From Sipunculus nudus (lineage: Eukaryota; Annelida; Sipuncula; Golfingiida; Sipunculidae), in contig CM049307.1 in NCBI GenBank assembly GCA_026874595.1, positions 35,818,862 to 35,882,861 of the forward strand: 64,000 nucleotides of DNA, in the 5' to 3' direction. Shown piece by piece: positions 62,657 through 64,000 of this stretch. The notes beneath the pieces were generated by a model. That model saw nothing but the letters and a program-made list of their open reading frames with translations, was not told where the DNA came from and did not search any database. Every line of letters begins with the position of its first letter. Positions within the stretch are counted from its first letter, which is position 1. The position numbers and the translations under genes are program-made.

Positions 62657-64000
62657 ATAAAAATTTATATGAGAAATATATATGTTTGATGGTTTCTCCA
62701 TAAACCATACAACATTTTGTAATACCTCTAACCTCAGCCAAAACCAATTAACTCAAACAAGGCCACAGGCCCCATATTAATCTTTTTATTCACTGTTCCA
62801 CCAAAATGTGTCCACCTGTTTGACTAAGCCAAGCTGACTGCAAGACATATCAGAGCTATAGCATTAATAGCAATCACCTATGCAGGGTGTTAACAGGGCA
62901 CAAATCGTAACAACTATTTATCCAAAGAGGCCTTCAGCAAATCTTGTTGGAAACCTGAAATTAAGTCATGGTGACCTATATATCCTGTGAGATACAGACC
63001 AAAACCATGATTTTGAGCTCTCAGATAGTCAAACAGGACAAAATTCTTGATTGTGACCTTAAAAAAGCGTCTTACTTAATAGTGTAAAGGAGGTCACTGA
63101 AAAATCTCCTTGGAAACCTAAAATTAGGTCACTGTGAGTTTGACCTATATTCTGCAAGCTTCGGTGAAACACATGATTTGGGTACATGTACCCTGAACAT
63201 TAAATTGTCATAAACTAAATGTTATAATATAGTTCTAGAATCTTCTCATGTTACATCCAGAAAGGTCCCATCTCTTGGAAACCTGAAATTATGTCAAGCC
63301 AAAAACCTAATTTTGAACCCCCTGGTAGTCAGACAAGGAACAAATCTTAAATATACATTTGACCTAGAACTTTTCACTTAACGTAAAGGGAGATCACTGT
63401 TAAGTCTCCTTGAACATCCAAAATTAGGCCAATGTGACCTATATTCTGCCAGATTTGTGAAAGGACATGATTTGAGCACTCTTATATTATGATATACAAG
63501 TAACTAAGAAAGGTTTGCACAAATCAAAATTTTTTTCTGTGATCTTGAAAAAATTAACTTTTCCATGACTTCCTTCACATCTGTAAATATGTTGCAACTA
63601 ATTTTCTGGAGAGTACTCATCATTCTATCAAGCATGATTTTGAGCACTCAGTCATTCTACCCACTGTGAAAGGTTCCTTGACAAATAATCTGCATAAGAT
63701 CAAAACATCAATAATCAATGCATGCACGATCTGTATATGAAATTCACCTGAGCATCATGGTCCATAAACCACTTGTTTAGAGATAATATACTACCTTTAA
63801 TTTTCAACTATTTCCCCAAAAAGGTGCATGATTTTGTTTCCTAACCCTTTGGAATCTTTCCAATGATCTGATTGATCAGATGCATCTCTACATGAGTAGC
63901 AACTTTGTTTTAGCTGGTCGCATATTTTAGAGCGTTAATCCCTTTCTGCTCAGAGGTCCATTGGGGCCACAGTCCAATGTGTTCCGAACATCTAACAGAA
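62657..64000. other. Non-coding stretch to window end
   Basis: Contains weakly repeated words (GGAAACCTGAAATTA, TGACCTATATTCTGC, GTAAAGG.G.TCACTG) at about 62945, 63115, 63275 and 63405, suggesting an old tandem array. No coding exon recognised. Confidence 0.4.

Overview
This is a 64 kb piece of an animal nuclear genome. It has spliced genes with GT-AG introns, AT-rich intergenic DNA, long G/C homopolymers and many non-autonomous transposable elements built around minisatellite cores. Repeat style (ACGG tetramer tracts, hairpin-capped minisatellite elements, tRNA-derived SINEs) suggests a lophotrochozoan, most likely a bivalve mollusc. The species cannot be named from the sequence alone.

Four protein genes can be supported by exon structure and reading-phase continuity. 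(1) TOP3A, minus strand, first coding exon only (3853-3987), with a mitochondrial-type leader; the rest lies to the left of the window. (2) UQCC4 (CCSMST1/C16orf91 family), plus strand, complete in two exons (4393-4466, 5195-5594), a mitochondrial inner-membrane complex III assembly factor. Its start is 405 bp from the TOP3A start, so the two are head to head. (3) A replacement histone H3.3 gene, minus strand, two coding exons (8798-9079, 8200-8328), an untranslated first exon ending at 10211, and a compact promoter with a TATA box, a CRE and five spaced CCAAT boxes. (4) UNK (unkempt), minus strand, thirteen exons from 45826 down to 22366 encoding 724 residues: CCCH zinc fingers, a Ser-rich middle, a coiled coil and a C-terminal RING. 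The N-terminal exon(s) are not visible and probably lie beyond the right edge.

Layout: 1-3852 is TOP3A intron carrying a ~1.9 kb repeat (family A). 3853-5810 is the TOP3A/UQCC4 pair. 5811-8199 has no recognised gene. 8200-10447 is H3.3 with its promoter. 10448-22365 is about 12 kb without a recognisable gene, with a small TIR element, a duplicated ~350 bp segment and microsatellites. 22366-45826 is UNK, its introns filled with repeats. 45827-64000 is probably UNK 5' intron or upstream DNA, dominated by nested repeats.

The most interesting non-genic signal is a set of elements (B and C, with looser relatives A and E) sharing one architecture: an ACTAGA start, a short 5' hairpin, a sequence matching one arm of a 3'-terminal hairpin, and a minisatellite core. 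The core carries the 12-bp palindrome GGTGGCGCCACC. This resembles bivalve 'pearl' / Helentron-associated (HINE) elements. The gene order UQCC4-H3.3-UNK matches split linkages in human (UNKL next to UQCC4; UNK next to H3-3B), which suggests an ancestral bilaterian gene cluster.
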